Shown here: in pieces, positions 25,395 through 33,670 of the stretch | Numbering within the stretch: the stretch's first letter is position 1 | How the letters are laid out: each line of letters begins with the position of its first letter | From: Cystobacter fuscus | GTDB lineage: Bacteria; Myxococcota; Myxococcia; Myxococcales; Myxococcaceae | Length of the DNA: 64,000 nucleotides | Direction: 5' to 3' | Assembly: GCF_002305875.1 (NCBI RefSeq) | Contig: NZ_CP022098.1 | Span: forward strand, 4,402,001-4,466,000 | Notes under the pieces: model-generated | Told to the model about the DNA's origin: nothing | The model's input: the letters and a program-made list of their open reading frames with translations, nothing else | Database searches by the model: none | Position numbers and translations under genes: made by a program

Positions 25395-27698
25395 GTGCTC
25401 GGCTCGCGGCTCGCGCATCTGCGGCTTCAGTTGGATTCGCTCCAGGAGCGCCCGTCCCGGGGCGAGGGCATGCGCTCCTGGTGGCGGGGAATGACCGCCC
25501 CGGCCGAGGTGGACCTGTCCCTGCCCACCGTGACGGCGCTCGATCGGGCCCTGGAGCGGGTAGGGGTGCATACCCTCGCGGACGCGCGCCTGCTGCTCGA
25601 GCTGGGCGTGAAGAAGGGCCGGGTGGGCGAGCTGGCCAAGGGATTGAAGGAGCGCGCGCACGAGGCGCTGGAGGAGTTCGAGCGCACCCTGGAGGCCGTG
25701 CACAAGATGCACCACGCGGGCCGCACGCCCCCGGGGGCTCGCACGACGCTGGAGCGGGGCTTCGTCCGGCTCGTGCGGGTGCTGCGGGTGGCGGATCTCT
25801 TCCTGTCGCCCTCGGCTCCGACTCCGGACTCGGGCGAGGCGCAGCTCTTCCCGCGGCCCGGCCCCTCCTGGAATGCCCAGCGCGCGCCGACCCGGGCGCG
25901 CATGGCCGTGGCCGAGTTCCTCGCCCAGCGGGCCCGCGCCACCGTGGACGACGTGGTGCAGAAGCGCAGGGATCTGGACATGGCCCACGAGCTGTTGCTG
26001 CGCATCGGCATGGAGCATGACCGCGAGCGCGGTGTGGCCCTGCGCCATGAGGTGGCCCAGGCCCGCGAGCGCGTCCGCGACACGCCCCCGACACGCTCGC
26101 TCGAGGAGCTGGTCGAGCAGGTGCGCCAGTCCGCGGTGCGCGAGCCACAGCTGGCCTGGCGCTCGCTCCGGGGCCTCTACGAGCGCGCGGTGGAAGCCGA
26201 GCAACCCCAGCTCGCCGCGGCGGCACGGGCGGCGCTCACCCGGCTCATGCCCCCACGCGAGTCGATGCGGGCCCTGCTGGAGTCCGCCGAGCGCGATGAG
26301 CTGCGGCGCTGGTTCGGCGAGGAACAGCCGCCCGCGAGGGCCGACAAGGTGGAGGGGCTGCGTCCGGAGGACTCGTCCGCGGACGAGCTGCTCGCGGACC
26401 TGGCCTTCTCCCTGCGTCCCGAGCAGCGCGCCGCGTTCGAGCTGGCGGCCGGCTGCGCCCGCTACTTCGACGTGGAGGACGTGCTGTCCGACGAGGTCGT
26501 CGAGGTGAACCCCCGCAAGGTGCGCCCGGTGCCCCGGCTCGTGCCCCATCCCACCCAGAACATGACCTTCGAGCGCACGGGCGGACTGCACGACGTGCAC
26601 AACTTCGTCCTCTCCGATCCGCGCATGCTCCTCTACGATCTGGCTTCCCACCGCCAGCTCGTGCGCGCCTACCTCGAGGACGAGCCACCTCCCGAGCCCA
26701 AGAAGAAGAAGCGCACCGCGGTGCGCGTCTACGTGTGTGACGCCTCGGGCTCCATGCACGGCGCCCGCGCGCGCTTCCGCGACGCCCTCATCATCGCCGA
26801 GCTCAACAACCTGCGCGTCAAGGCGCGCCAGGGCCTGCCCTTCGATCCGCTCTACTTCTCCTTCTTCAACGACATCCCCACCGAGCTGTCTCGCGTGGAC
26901 ACGGCCCGCGAGGCCACCCGGCAGATCGAAAAGCTCTTCCGCCACTCTCCCGCCGAGGGCCAGACGGACATCACCCTCGCGCTCATGTCCGCCTTCGACT
27001 CGATCCGCGCCGCGCGTGGACGGGATCCCTACCTCGCGCGCGCCACCGTGGTGATCATCACCGATGGCGAGGATCGCGTCGATCTGGAGCTCATCCGCCG
27101 CACCCGCGCGCCCATGGACTCGCTGGACATCGCGCTGAGCTTCGTGTCGCTCGGCGAGGAGAACCCGGACCTCAAGTCGCTCGTCCAGGAACAGAGCGCC
27201 CGCGGAGGCCGCGCCTTCTACCACCACCTGTCCGACCGGGAGATCCAGTGGGCGCGCACCGAGTTCGACAGCCCCTGGCGCACCTTGCTCCCCCGCGACG
27301 TACCCGTCACCCCCGAGGCCCTCGAGGCACTCGGCCCCCACCTGGCCGCGCTCGAGGCGCTCGCCACCGGACGCTCCGCCCCCGCCGCGCCCCTCGTGTC
27401 CGAGGCCTCCTTCGACGCGCTCTTCCCCGCGCCCGAGGCGCTCGCGCGGCAGCAGGCCCCGGAGGTCCCCGAACCCGAGGTGGTCGCACGCGTGGCGGAC
27501 ATCCTCGACGCGCTCGTGGAGACCTCCGCGCTCGCCCCCGCCGATCGCCGCGCCACCGAGACGCTCGTGCTCCTGCGTCACCTGCTGGACGTGTACCAGC
27601 TCACTCCCGCGCGCTACCTCGCGGCGTTCGCCACCGGAAGTCCAGAGGTGCACGAGCGCCTCGCCCGCGTGCGCCTGCTCTGCCGTCCCTTCGGCTAG
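25395..27698 (+). CDS. VWA-domain protein, ViaA-like partner of the MoxR ATPase
   Basis: 767 residues. A helical N-terminal region of about 430 residues precedes a von Willebrand A domain (about 440-630) whose metal-ion site is intact: DASGSMHG near 449, the Thr in GQTDIT and the Asp in IITDGED. The basic run PKKKKRTAVRVYVCDAS marks the domain start. Its order after a MoxR ATPase matches RavA-ViaA systems, where the VWA protein is activated by the ATPase. GTG start with GAGGAGGGG upstream. Confidence 0.8.
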   Translation: MLGSRLAHLRLQLDSLQERPSRGEGMRSWWRGMTAPAEVDLSLPTVTALDRALERVGVHTLADARLLLELGVKKGRVGELAKGLKERAHEALEEFERTLEAVHKMHHAGRTPPGARTTLERGFVRLVRVLRVADLFLSPSAPTPDSGEAQLFPRPGPSWNAQRAPTRARMAVAEFLAQRARATVDDVVQKRRDLDMAHELLLRIGMEHDRERGVALRHEVAQARERVRDTPPTRSLEELVEQVRQSAVREPQLAWRSLRGLYERAVEAEQPQLAAAARAALTRLMPPRESMRALLESAERDELRRWFGEEQPPARADKVEGLRPEDSSADELLADLAFSLRPEQRAAFELAAGCARYFDVEDVLSDEVVEVNPRKVRPVPRLVPHPTQNMTFERTGGLHDVHNFVLSDPRMLLYDLASHRQLVRAYLEDEPPPEPKKKKRTAVRVYVCDASGSMHGARARFRDALIIAELNNLRVKARQGLPFDPLYFSFFNDIPTELSRVDTAREATRQIEKLFRHSPAEGQTDITLALMSAFDSIRAARGRDPYLARATVVIITDGEDRVDLELIRRTRAPMDSLDIALSFVSLGEENPDLKSLVQEQSARGGRAFYHHLSDREIQWARTEFDSPWRTLLPRDVPVTPEALEALGPHLAALEALATGRSAPAAPLVSEASFDALFPAPEALARQQAPEVPEPEVVARVADILDALVETSALAPADRRATETLVLLRHLLDVYQLTPARYLAAFATGSPEVHERLARVRLLCRPFG

Positions 27699-27712
27699 GC
27701 TGTGCCCCGGCC

Positions 27713-28282
27713 ATGTTCTTCGACTGGTTGCGCAAGAAGACTCCCAAGAAGCCCGCGCACGGGGTGGATCCCCTCGCGGCCTTCGATCAGCTCATCGAGG
27801 ACCTGGAGCGGCAGGGCGCGGAGGTGCGCAAGTCGGCCGCCACGCTGCTGGCCCTCAAGGGCGAGCTGTCCCGCTCCCAGGAGCGCTATGCCCGGCGGCT
27901 GGAGGAACTCGCCCGGCGCAAGGCCGTCGCGGACACCCAGGGGGACGCGAAGATCTCCCAGACGCTCGAGCGCGACCGCGCCCAGGCCGAAACCCTGCTG
28001 AACACCACGCGCGAGTCGCTGCTCCGGGCCGAGCAGGACGGCCAGTTGCTGCTGGAGGCCGCCGCGGACCTGGGCAACCGGGTGGCCGAGCTGCGCACCG
28101 AGCGGGAGAGCGCCTCCGCGCGGCTCGCCGTGGGCGGCCTGGTGTCCAGCGCCCTGCGCGAGCAGGTGGAGCGCTTCGAGAAGGTGCTCGCGGTGGACGC
28201 GGCCCGGGATGAGATCGAACGGGCCCACGCGCTCGCGGAGATCTACCGCGAGGAGCGCGAGGAGTCCGGCAAGCAGGGCTGA
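27713..28282 (+). CDS. Coiled-coil protein resembling PspA/IM30
   Basis: 189 residues, almost wholly alpha-helical. It starts MFFDWLRKKTPKK, like the amphipathic N-terminal helix of PspA, and continues as a Glu/Arg/Ala-rich coiled coil (FDQLIEDLERQGAEVRKSA and onwards). It lies 14 bases after the VWA gene and is probably translated from the same transcript. PspA/IM30 proteins protect membranes under stress. The likeness is in length, N-terminal helix and coil pattern, not in a diagnostic motif, so the family call is tentative. Confidence 0.55.
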   Translation: MFFDWLRKKTPKKPAHGVDPLAAFDQLIEDLERQGAEVRKSAATLLALKGELSRSQERYARRLEELARRKAVADTQGDAKISQTLERDRAQAETLLNTTRESLLRAEQDGQLLLEAAADLGNRVAELRTERESASARLAVGGLVSSALREQVERFEKVLAVDAARDEIERAHALAEIYREEREESGKQG

Positions 28283-28298
28283 GCGCGCGGGCCCGCCC

Positions 28299-29999
28299 TC
28301 ACCGGATGAAGCGGGAGAGGGCCCGGAGCCAGACGACCACCGCCTCCGCGCCCGCGTCGGGCAGACCGAGGGCGCGCTCGCCGAGGTAGCTGGCACGACC
28401 CAGACGGGGCTTCATCCGCGCCGTGGCCTCGGCTCCCCGCTCGGCGGCGAGGAGGGCCTCCGCCCAGGCCTCGGCGGGCGTGCCTCCGGCCTGGAGCTCC
28501 CGGGAGAAGATGTCCGCGGCGGGGCGCAGGGCGTCGATCATCGTGCGATCTCCCGGACCGGCGCCACCGAGCTCGGCCACTGCCTCGACACCCGCCTGGA
28601 AGGCCTCGGCCCAGGCGCGGGCATCGGGCAGGGGATGCTCCGCCAGCCGGCGGGAGGCGCGCAGCAGGGCGGTGGCGTAGAAGGGCCCCGAGCTGCCGCC
28701 AATGGCGCGGCGCAGGGCCTCGCTGAGCGCCATCAGGGCCCGCGCGGGGCTCGTCCAGGAGGACGGGGGCAGGGCCCGGATCGCCGCCGCGCCCCGTACG
28801 AGGCTGATGCCGAGATCTCCATCCCCCGCCGCGCCGTCGAGTTCCGTCAGCCGCGTCTCGGCGGCGTCGAACGCATCGGCGATGGCGAGGAGCGCCTGGT
28901 GGACGTGCTCCATGTCCGCCGGGCGCGACTCGGTGGGACTGGAGGCGTGTGGCACGGTGCGAGCGGGCGCGATCCTGCGCGCGGGGGCGAGCCGTCCGGA
29001 GCCCGGCCAGGCGGGGGCGGAGGTGGCGGCGTCGAGCCGGTGCAACCGCTCGTCGTCCACCTTCAACAGGGACAGGGAACAGCCGGGCATCTCCAGGGCG
29101 GTGAGGAACTCGCCGCTCCAGGCCCGCTCCACGGTGAGGCCCCGCTCGCGCAGGAAGGCCAGGGCGCGGCGGGCGATGATCGCCAGCTCCTGGGCCGGAG
29201 TGCCTCCCAGCCCGTTGATGAGCAGGGCCACGCGGTCACCCGCGCCGAGGCGTTGATCGTCGACGATGGCGGAGAGCAGGGTGTCCACCAGGGCATTGGC
29301 GGGCTGGAGGGGGACGCGGCGGACGCCTTGTTCACCATGGATGCCGAGTCCCAGCTCGATCTCGTCCTCGCCGAGGGAGAAGCCGGGACGGCCCGCGGCG
29401 GGCACGGTGCAGGCGCCGAGGCCCACGCCCATGGTGCCCAGCGCGCTGGCGGCGGCGGCGGCTTCGCGCGCGACCTGCGCGAGCGAGGCGCCGGAAGCGG
29501 AGGCGGCGCCGGCCACCTTGTGCACGAGGACGGTGCCCGCGATGCCCCGGCGCCGCGAGGGCTCGACGGTGTCGCGCAGGGAGACGTCGTCGGAGACGAT
29601 GACGGTTTCGGTGGGGATGCCCTCGGCGCGGGCCAGCTCGGCGGCGAGACCGAAGTTGAGCCGGTCTCCGGTGTAGTTCTTCACCACGAGGAGGGCACCG
29701 GCGGGCCCGGCGACGGCGCGGATGGCGGCGAGGACCGAGTCGGTGCTCGGGGAGGTGAACACGTCGCCGGCGACCGCGGCGTGCAGCATGCCGGGCCCCA
29801 CGTAGCCGGCGTGGGCGGGCTCGTGTCCGCTGCCGCCTCCGGAGAGCACGGCGACCTGGCGCGCGGCGGGGTCGGCGGGAAGATCGGAGCGCATCACGAC
29901 GGCTTCACCCTCGAGCAGCGCGAGCCCTGGATGGAGCGAGACGAGACCTTCGAGCATCTCCCCCACGACGGCGCGGGGATCATTGATGAGCTTCTTCAT
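28299..29999 (-). CDS. Single-chain dihydroxyacetone kinase (DhaK-DhaL fusion)
   Basis: 566 residues. The DhaK half (1-330) shows GGGSGHEPAH (54-63) and LGLGIHGEQG, whose His221 forms the covalent hemiaminal with dihydroxyacetone. The DhaL half (about 365-566) shows ELDGAAGDGDLG (Mg-ATP binding aspartates), GGSSGPFYATALL and GGAGPGDRTMIDAL. The fusion is the ATP-dependent type, as in Citrobacter, rather than the PTS-linked three-subunit form. It makes dihydroxyacetone phosphate for glycolysis. ATG at 29999 with GGAG seven bases upstream. It converges on the MoxR operon with a 16-base gap. Confidence 0.9.
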   Translation of the reverse strand: MKKLINDPRAVVGEMLEGLVSLHPGLALLEGEAVVMRSDLPADPAARQVAVLSGGGSGHEPAHAGYVGPGMLHAAVAGDVFTSPSTDSVLAAIRAVAGPAGALLVVKNYTGDRLNFGLAAELARAEGIPTETVIVSDDVSLRDTVEPSRRRGIAGTVLVHKVAGAASASGASLAQVAREAAAAASALGTMGVGLGACTVPAAGRPGFSLGEDEIELGLGIHGEQGVRRVPLQPANALVDTLLSAIVDDQRLGAGDRVALLINGLGGTPAQELAIIARRALAFLRERGLTVERAWSGEFLTALEMPGCSLSLLKVDDERLHRLDAATSAPAWPGSGRLAPARRIAPARTVPHASSPTESRPADMEHVHQALLAIADAFDAAETRLTELDGAAGDGDLGISLVRGAAAIRALPPSSWTSPARALMALSEALRRAIGGSSGPFYATALLRASRRLAEHPLPDARAWAEAFQAGVEAVAELGGAGPGDRTMIDALRPAADIFSRELQAGGTPAEAWAEALLAAERGAEATARMKPRLGRASYLGERALGLPDAGAEAVVVWLRALSRFIR

Positions 30000-30160
30000 T
30001 GTCGTCTCCAGGGCAGAGGAGGAAAGGGCCGCGCCGCATCGGGCGCGGGCACGGAAGGTGGACGCGAGGCATGAACCGCGTCAAGCGCGATCGCGCCGCG
30101 GTTGGAGGCGCGGGACGGAGGGATGGTAATGAGGAAGGAGGTTTTACCGGGAGGTGGCGA

Positions 30161-30378
30161 GTGGTTCTTCGAGAAGCTGGAGCGGTGCTGCTGCTATATC
30201 GCTCACGGCGTGTGCCAGTACGCGTTCCTGGGAGCAGGAGGGCGGGGAGTTCCGTCCGGGTGCGGTGGCTGTGCAGCCCATTCCCCTGGTGCCAAACGAG
30301 TTTCAACGAGCTGTCGAGCGGCTGGTCCGGGACATGAAGTGGAAGGGAACACCTCGGGAGGCGGCGGAAGGACAGCAG
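30161..30378 (+). pseudogene. SitA-like toxin lipoprotein, 5' fragment with a frameshift
   Basis: From GTG at 30161 (GGGAGG upstream) one frame encodes VVLREAGAVLLL, half a signal peptide. Near 30195 the sense passes to another frame, ISLTACASTR, a lipobox, then PIPLVPNEFQRAVERL, then VRDMKWKGTPREAAEG. This EF..A...L..D......P.EAA pattern is what I recall from the N-terminus of SitA-type lipoprotein toxins and their relatives in Myxococcus. The rest of the toxin is absent; the frame runs without a stop into the immunity-like gene at 30379. The family link is from memory of the motif and is tentative. Confidence 0.5.
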
Positions 30379-31002
30379 ATGCTCGCTACCAAAGCCGTCC
30401 TCAAGAACCGGGAAATCAAAAACGAGCGACTGGAACTGACCGACAAGGGCTCGCTCTACTTTCTCGGTCCCGAACTCACGTTGAGTCATTGCACCGTCGT
30501 CCTGAAGGTGTCTGCCAGAAGCCTCCTCATCCGCGAAGGAACACGTTTCATAGACTGTACCTTCGAGGTGAAGAAGGAACTGAAAAACCATCAGGATTGG
30601 GTATTTGCCTCCCTCAAGGGTTGCCGGTTCAAGGGGAGGCTGTCGGGTTGTGAGTTCGGCCGTTGGCCCGACTATTCGGAAGGATGGGAGCATGGCTCCA
30701 TCGACGCCTGTGATTTCTCCGAGGCTCACTTGGACGGCTGTCGGTTCCACGGCTGTGACATGAGCACCCTCCAGTTGCCCCTATGGCCGTGCTTCACCAT
30801 TCTGGATCCCCTCCGCCGGGGTCCTGAGTTGGTTGCTCGGCAGTGGCCCGGGGATGTTGGCATCGCGATGAAGGGGCACCTTCGCGAGCCGCCTTCCACC
30901 GTGGCCGTGACCTGGTCTGCATCGGTCCTGGCGAAGGAGGGTGGGACTACGCCGGAAGCTATCAAGGCGGTCCTCGATCAATGTGAGGGCATCGTCTATT
31001 GA
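30379..31002 (+). CDS. Pentapeptide-like putative immunity protein, paralog A
   Basis: 207 residues, one of three paralogs in this island (others at 33671-34303 and 34432-35055). Shared landmarks are ENERLELTD near residue 15, RFIDCTFEVK, LKGCRFKGRLSGCEFG, ACDFSEAHLDGCRF and LPLWPCFTILDP. The repeated CxF/xxCxF pattern suggests a short right-handed beta-helix like pentapeptide-repeat proteins. No known family is recognised. It lies after a broken toxin-like lipoprotein and shares its frame, so a fused product is possible, although ATG at 30379 aligns with the paralogs' starts. Its role as an immunity protein is inferred from context. Confidence 0.6.
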   Translation: MLATKAVLKNREIKNERLELTDKGSLYFLGPELTLSHCTVVLKVSARSLLIREGTRFIDCTFEVKKELKNHQDWVFASLKGCRFKGRLSGCEFGRWPDYSEGWEHGSIDACDFSEAHLDGCRFHGCDMSTLQLPLWPCFTILDPLRRGPELVARQWPGDVGIAMKGHLREPPSTVAVTWSASVLAKEGGTTPEAIKAVLDQCEGIVY

Positions 31003-31067
31003 CGCGGGGCGGGCTCCGCATGCCTGGAGGACTGGACTTCGCCTCGTGGAGCGGAGAGCATTGGGTC

Positions 31068-31466
31068 ATGGCCGGAATGCGCGAGGACTACATCGAGCGA
31101 ATGATCAAGCAACTCGTCTCCGCGCTGGCGGCCATCGCGAAGGCGGGAAGGGGTCAGAAGACGGACGAGGCGCTCGAACTGGTGCGGCAGACGAGCCTGT
31201 CGCTGTTCGGGATGGAGTACCGCACGCTCATCACCTTCGATGCGGCGTCGGTGGCGGAACTGCTCGGGACTCCCGAGAAGATCCTGGCCCTGGTCAGATT
31301 GCTGAGCGCGGAAGCGGACCTGCTCGAGCAACGTGGGGACATGGAGGGTGTGTCACATCGCCTGGGTCATGCGCTCGCGTTGTCGCGGCACGCACAGGCC
31401 AAGAAGGCCACTCCCGAGGGTGAAGCGCTCCTCCAGGCGGTGAGTGATCGACTGTCCGCGCTTTGA
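31068..31466 (+). CDS. DUF6483-like small protein
   Basis: 132 residues. The start MAGMREDYIERMIKQLVSALAAI and the helical remainder (EALELVRQTSLSLFGM, LLSAEADLLEQRGD) fit DUF6483, a family of small alpha-helical repeat-like proteins of unknown role. ATG at 31068 has GGAGAG about nine bases upstream; the longer frame reaches into the preceding gene's stop. It may be read with the immunity-like gene before it. Confidence 0.6.
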   Translation: MAGMREDYIERMIKQLVSALAAIAKAGRGQKTDEALELVRQTSLSLFGMEYRTLITFDAASVAELLGTPEKILALVRLLSAEADLLEQRGDMEGVSHRLGHALALSRHAQAKKATPEGEALLQAVSDRLSAL

Positions 31467-31620
31467 CGTTCGGCCTGCCCAGCATATCGCGCTCTTCGGA
31501 GCAGTTCCCAACCCATGTTCCCAAGTAGACCCTGCGGCCTGGTTGCTCTGGCGGAATTCTACTGGTGCACGCTACCGTATCTTGCTGGACACATAGCCAA
31601 ACAGGTACTGGGGGGATGCC

Positions 31621-32127
31621 GTGTGCACTTCAAGACGACTCGCACGAATGTTTGCATTCATGCCTTTGTTCGTGCTGCTCTCCGGATGTGCCGCTGGAGC
31701 AACAAGGACTTGGGTTGAAGGGGGAGTGAGACCGAGCCACTTCCAATTCAAGGATGTTGTTCCTCTGCAAGACGAGGAGGCCGGGGGCTGGCGGGCCGCT
31801 TGTCTTCACGTTGGCATCTTGAGAGATATCACGGAAGAGTTGGTTTACTGCAAGTTTGGCGTCGAAGTACCAATCAAGAACAAGAAGCAGGGCTTCATTC
31901 CCGTAGATGTGGCACAAAGCCGAGCTGCAAGCTGCGCTAATGCAGTTGCTTGGGAGACGCTCGGGGCTGCTACGCTTGCAACGCCCATAGGTATTGCGTG
32001 CGAGCAGTTCAAGACGCTTTATGGACTAACTCTTAGAGAGGTTATCCTGGGATCGCGCGTCACGTCCATTTGTTATCCAGGGGTTGAGCCTGTCATTCTC
32101 ACTCCTCGCGTTTCGCCTGTCAGGTGA
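31621..32127 (+). CDS. Lipoprotein of an accessory two-gene module
   Basis: 168 residues; signal peptide with lipobox LLSGC, so the mature protein begins at Cys about residue 23. The body has ACLHVGILRDITEELVYC and KFGVEVPIKNKKQGF, then SCANAVAWETL and ATPIGIACEQF, with five further Cys residues. I do not recognise a named family but believe similar lipoproteins occur with the same downstream partner in other myxobacteria. GTG start with GGGGGA upstream. Base composition is visibly lower in GC than flanking core genes. Confidence 0.6.
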   Translation: MCTSRRLARMFAFMPLFVLLSGCAAGATRTWVEGGVRPSHFQFKDVVPLQDEEAGGWRAACLHVGILRDITEELVYCKFGVEVPIKNKKQGFIPVDVAQSRAASCANAVAWETLGAATLATPIGIACEQFKTLYGLTLREVILGSRVTSICYPGVEPVILTPRVSPVR

Positions 32128-32131
32128 TGTC

Positions 32132-32710
32132 ATGTCTTCGTCTCTTGAGCAGTTGATTGCGGTCGCGAGCAGATACTGGCCATCAAATAGAAATGGCGAC
32201 TATCGTCCGGGCCAGCAGATCAGTCCCGAAGCCAGGCGGCTTCATGAGTTGTGGGAACAGGAAATCAAAAATATAAATCGCTGGTGGGCATTCCTTGATG
32301 AGCTCAGGGGTGAGTTGCCCGGATTTTCCATTGGCGATGCCACCGCGACGCCCGATGCTTGTTTCCGTTGTGTCGTATACCCCGATAAGGGACGCCCGTT
32401 GCCAGACCTTCATTGGGTCGTTGTTGGTTGCGTGAGCATTATTGCCCCGGTTTATGCCGTCTATGGTGTGCAGTTCGAAGACCGGGAGAAGACGCGGGTT
32501 TTCAGGGCGATGGACTTTGAGCTTCAGCGACCCGAGATAAAGGCGCCTGCTGAAGTCATTGCAAGGAGAGTCGAAGCTAAGTTTGGATTCACCCGGCTTC
32601 CGCGCGAGATGGCACAAATGCCCGTTTCGCTGTTCGTACAATGGAAGGAGCCTCCAGAAACCACATTGTTTCACGCGCTCTTCACGAACGAACCAGAGAA
32701 CGTCCCTTGA
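32132..32710 (+). CDS. Cytosolic partner of the preceding lipoprotein
   Basis: 192 residues, no signal peptide, unrecognised family. The start MSSSLEQLIAVASRYWPS lies four bases after the lipoprotein stop, so the pair is translationally linked. Landmarks are WVVVGCVSIIAPVYAVYGVQF in the middle and PPETTLFHALFTNEPENVP at the end. A secreted lipoprotein followed at once by a soluble cytosolic protein is the usual layout of toxin/immunity pairs, but no toxin domain is visible. A hairpin terminator follows. Confidence 0.55.
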   Translation: MSSSLEQLIAVASRYWPSNRNGDYRPGQQISPEARRLHELWEQEIKNINRWWAFLDELRGELPGFSIGDATATPDACFRCVVYPDKGRPLPDLHWVVVGCVSIIAPVYAVYGVQFEDREKTRVFRAMDFELQRPEIKAPAEVIARRVEAKFGFTRLPREMAQMPVSLFVQWKEPPETTLFHALFTNEPENVP

Positions 32711-32720
32711 CTTCAACGAA

Positions 32721-32754
32721 GAGAGCCTCCTCAGCCGACGACGAGGAGGCTCTC
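32721..32754. terminator. Hairpin terminator after the lipoprotein/partner pair
   Basis: A perfect 12-bp stem with a 10-base loop between convergent genes. The AACGAAGAG sequence before it and the CCTCCTC stem recur at 36445-36480. Confidence 0.75.
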
Positions 32755-32779
32755 ATCGAACGTAGCCTCCAGGCGGTGC

Positions 32780-33079
32780 TCAAGACTTCTTCAGGAACCG
32801 GAGGGCTTCTCGGTTGATTCGCTTCAACTCGGCGACCTGCTCATCAGTCGGCGGTCCGTCAACCAGGAAGATTCCTCGCCTTGCGAGTGGAAGCTCCAGC
32901 TCGATGGCCGTTTTGAGTTGTGCGAACAGATCTGGGTCCTCGGGAAACAGTTCCCGTGCCTCGCGCTCCACTGTTGGGTCCTGGGAGAGCGCTTCAAGCT
33001 TCTTGGCGTCATGTCCCGCTTCGGCGCGAATTGCGTCAATCTTCGCAAAAAACCACCTTGAGCTGGCTCGCGTCTTCAT
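32780..33079 (-). CDS. Small hypothetical protein
   Basis: 99 residues, charged and probably alpha-helical: SRWFFAKIDAIRAEAGHDAKKL, then TVEREARELFPEDPDLFAQL and ELKRINREALRFLKKS. It has no signal peptide or known motif. A strong AGAGGAG lies six bases before the ATG, and the codon pattern is ordinary. It sits alone on its strand within the toxin/immunity-like island. Confidence 0.6.
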   Translation of the reverse strand: MKTRASSRWFFAKIDAIRAEAGHDAKKLEALSQDPTVEREARELFPEDPDLFAQLKTAIELELPLARRGIFLVDGPPTDEQVAELKRINREALRFLKKS

Positions 33080-33185
33080 CTGGCACTCCTCTTGAATTGT
33101 CTCTCAATCCATCCGCGACCCAGATTCCAGGCTCCCTTGTCGGAGGAAGCACTCGCGTGTTCGGCGAGCGGTCGATGGGTGCGAT

Positions 33186-33347
33186 TTACTCGCCCGGCTG
33201 GCCCATCATGGGTGCCCCCGCTCCTGCGGGGACGTACCGGGGAACAGGCACTGGGATGGACGGAGCAGGAGGTGGAGCTGGCGCCACTGCCTGGGCATGA
33301 ACCGCCGTGGCGACCAGCACGCCGAGCCCCATCACACGGAAGGTCAT
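33186..33347 (-). CDS. Small exported Pro-rich protein
   Basis: 53 residues. Signal-like start MTFRVMGLGVLVATAVHAQA, then a Pro/Ala/Val-rich tail (VAPAPPPAPSIPVPVPR). ATG at 33347 is chosen for the AGGAG eight bases upstream over a longer start at 33401. Probably a secreted or periplasmic peptide of no known function. Confidence 0.5.
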   Translation of the reverse strand: MTFRVMGLGVLVATAVHAQAVAPAPPPAPSIPVPVPRYVPAGAGAPMMGQPGE

Positions 33348-33419
33348 TCCGAAAACTCCTACTTGAAACGTCATGCCCCGCGCTTCTACCTTCGTTTTCA
33401 TCGCCCAGGCAAGGTCACC

Positions 33420-33659
33420 CCGGGGCGCCTACAGTGCGTTCCCGCCGCCTGTGGTGATGTGCTCGCGGCCGCCCGGGAGTTGCTCCACCTCCTGCCGCCA
33501 CCCAATGGCGTTGAGACGGTAGAAAGCAAGGGAGACTGGCTGCTGGAAGTGTATCGCGACCAGGCCTACAAGTACGAGATGCTCTCCGGAACGGAGTCGA
33601 ACCTGGCGCGGCATGGTCGGCGCATGGCGGGCGAGTTCTTCCGGATGCTCACCTTCTGA
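33420..33659 (+). pseudogene. 3' fragment of a toxin-like gene
   Basis: The frame ending at 33659 encodes LAAARELLHLLPPPNGVE, DWLLEVYRDQAYKYEML and the tail GTESNLARHGRRMAGEFF. No good start codon or signal precedes it; upstream sequence is antisense to the small Pro-rich gene. Its last 74 bases recur at 34347-34420, in both cases 11 bases before a paralogous immunity-like gene. It is best read as the C-terminal end of an effector whose 5' part was lost. The fold is not recognised. Confidence 0.5.
33586..33659 (+). repeat. 74-bp direct repeat, first copy (toxin-like 3' tail)
   Basis: Identical to 34347-34420 and ends at a TGA stop. It marks one edge of a tandem duplication of tail plus immunity-like gene. 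Confidence 0.92.
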
Positions 33660-33670
33660 AAGGGGCGGGG

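Noticed and set aside
28209-30074. A 621-codon plus-strand frame opposite the dihydroxyacetone kinase
   Set aside because: Gly/Arg/Glu-rich, no motif, and opposed to a gene with clear catalytic residues.
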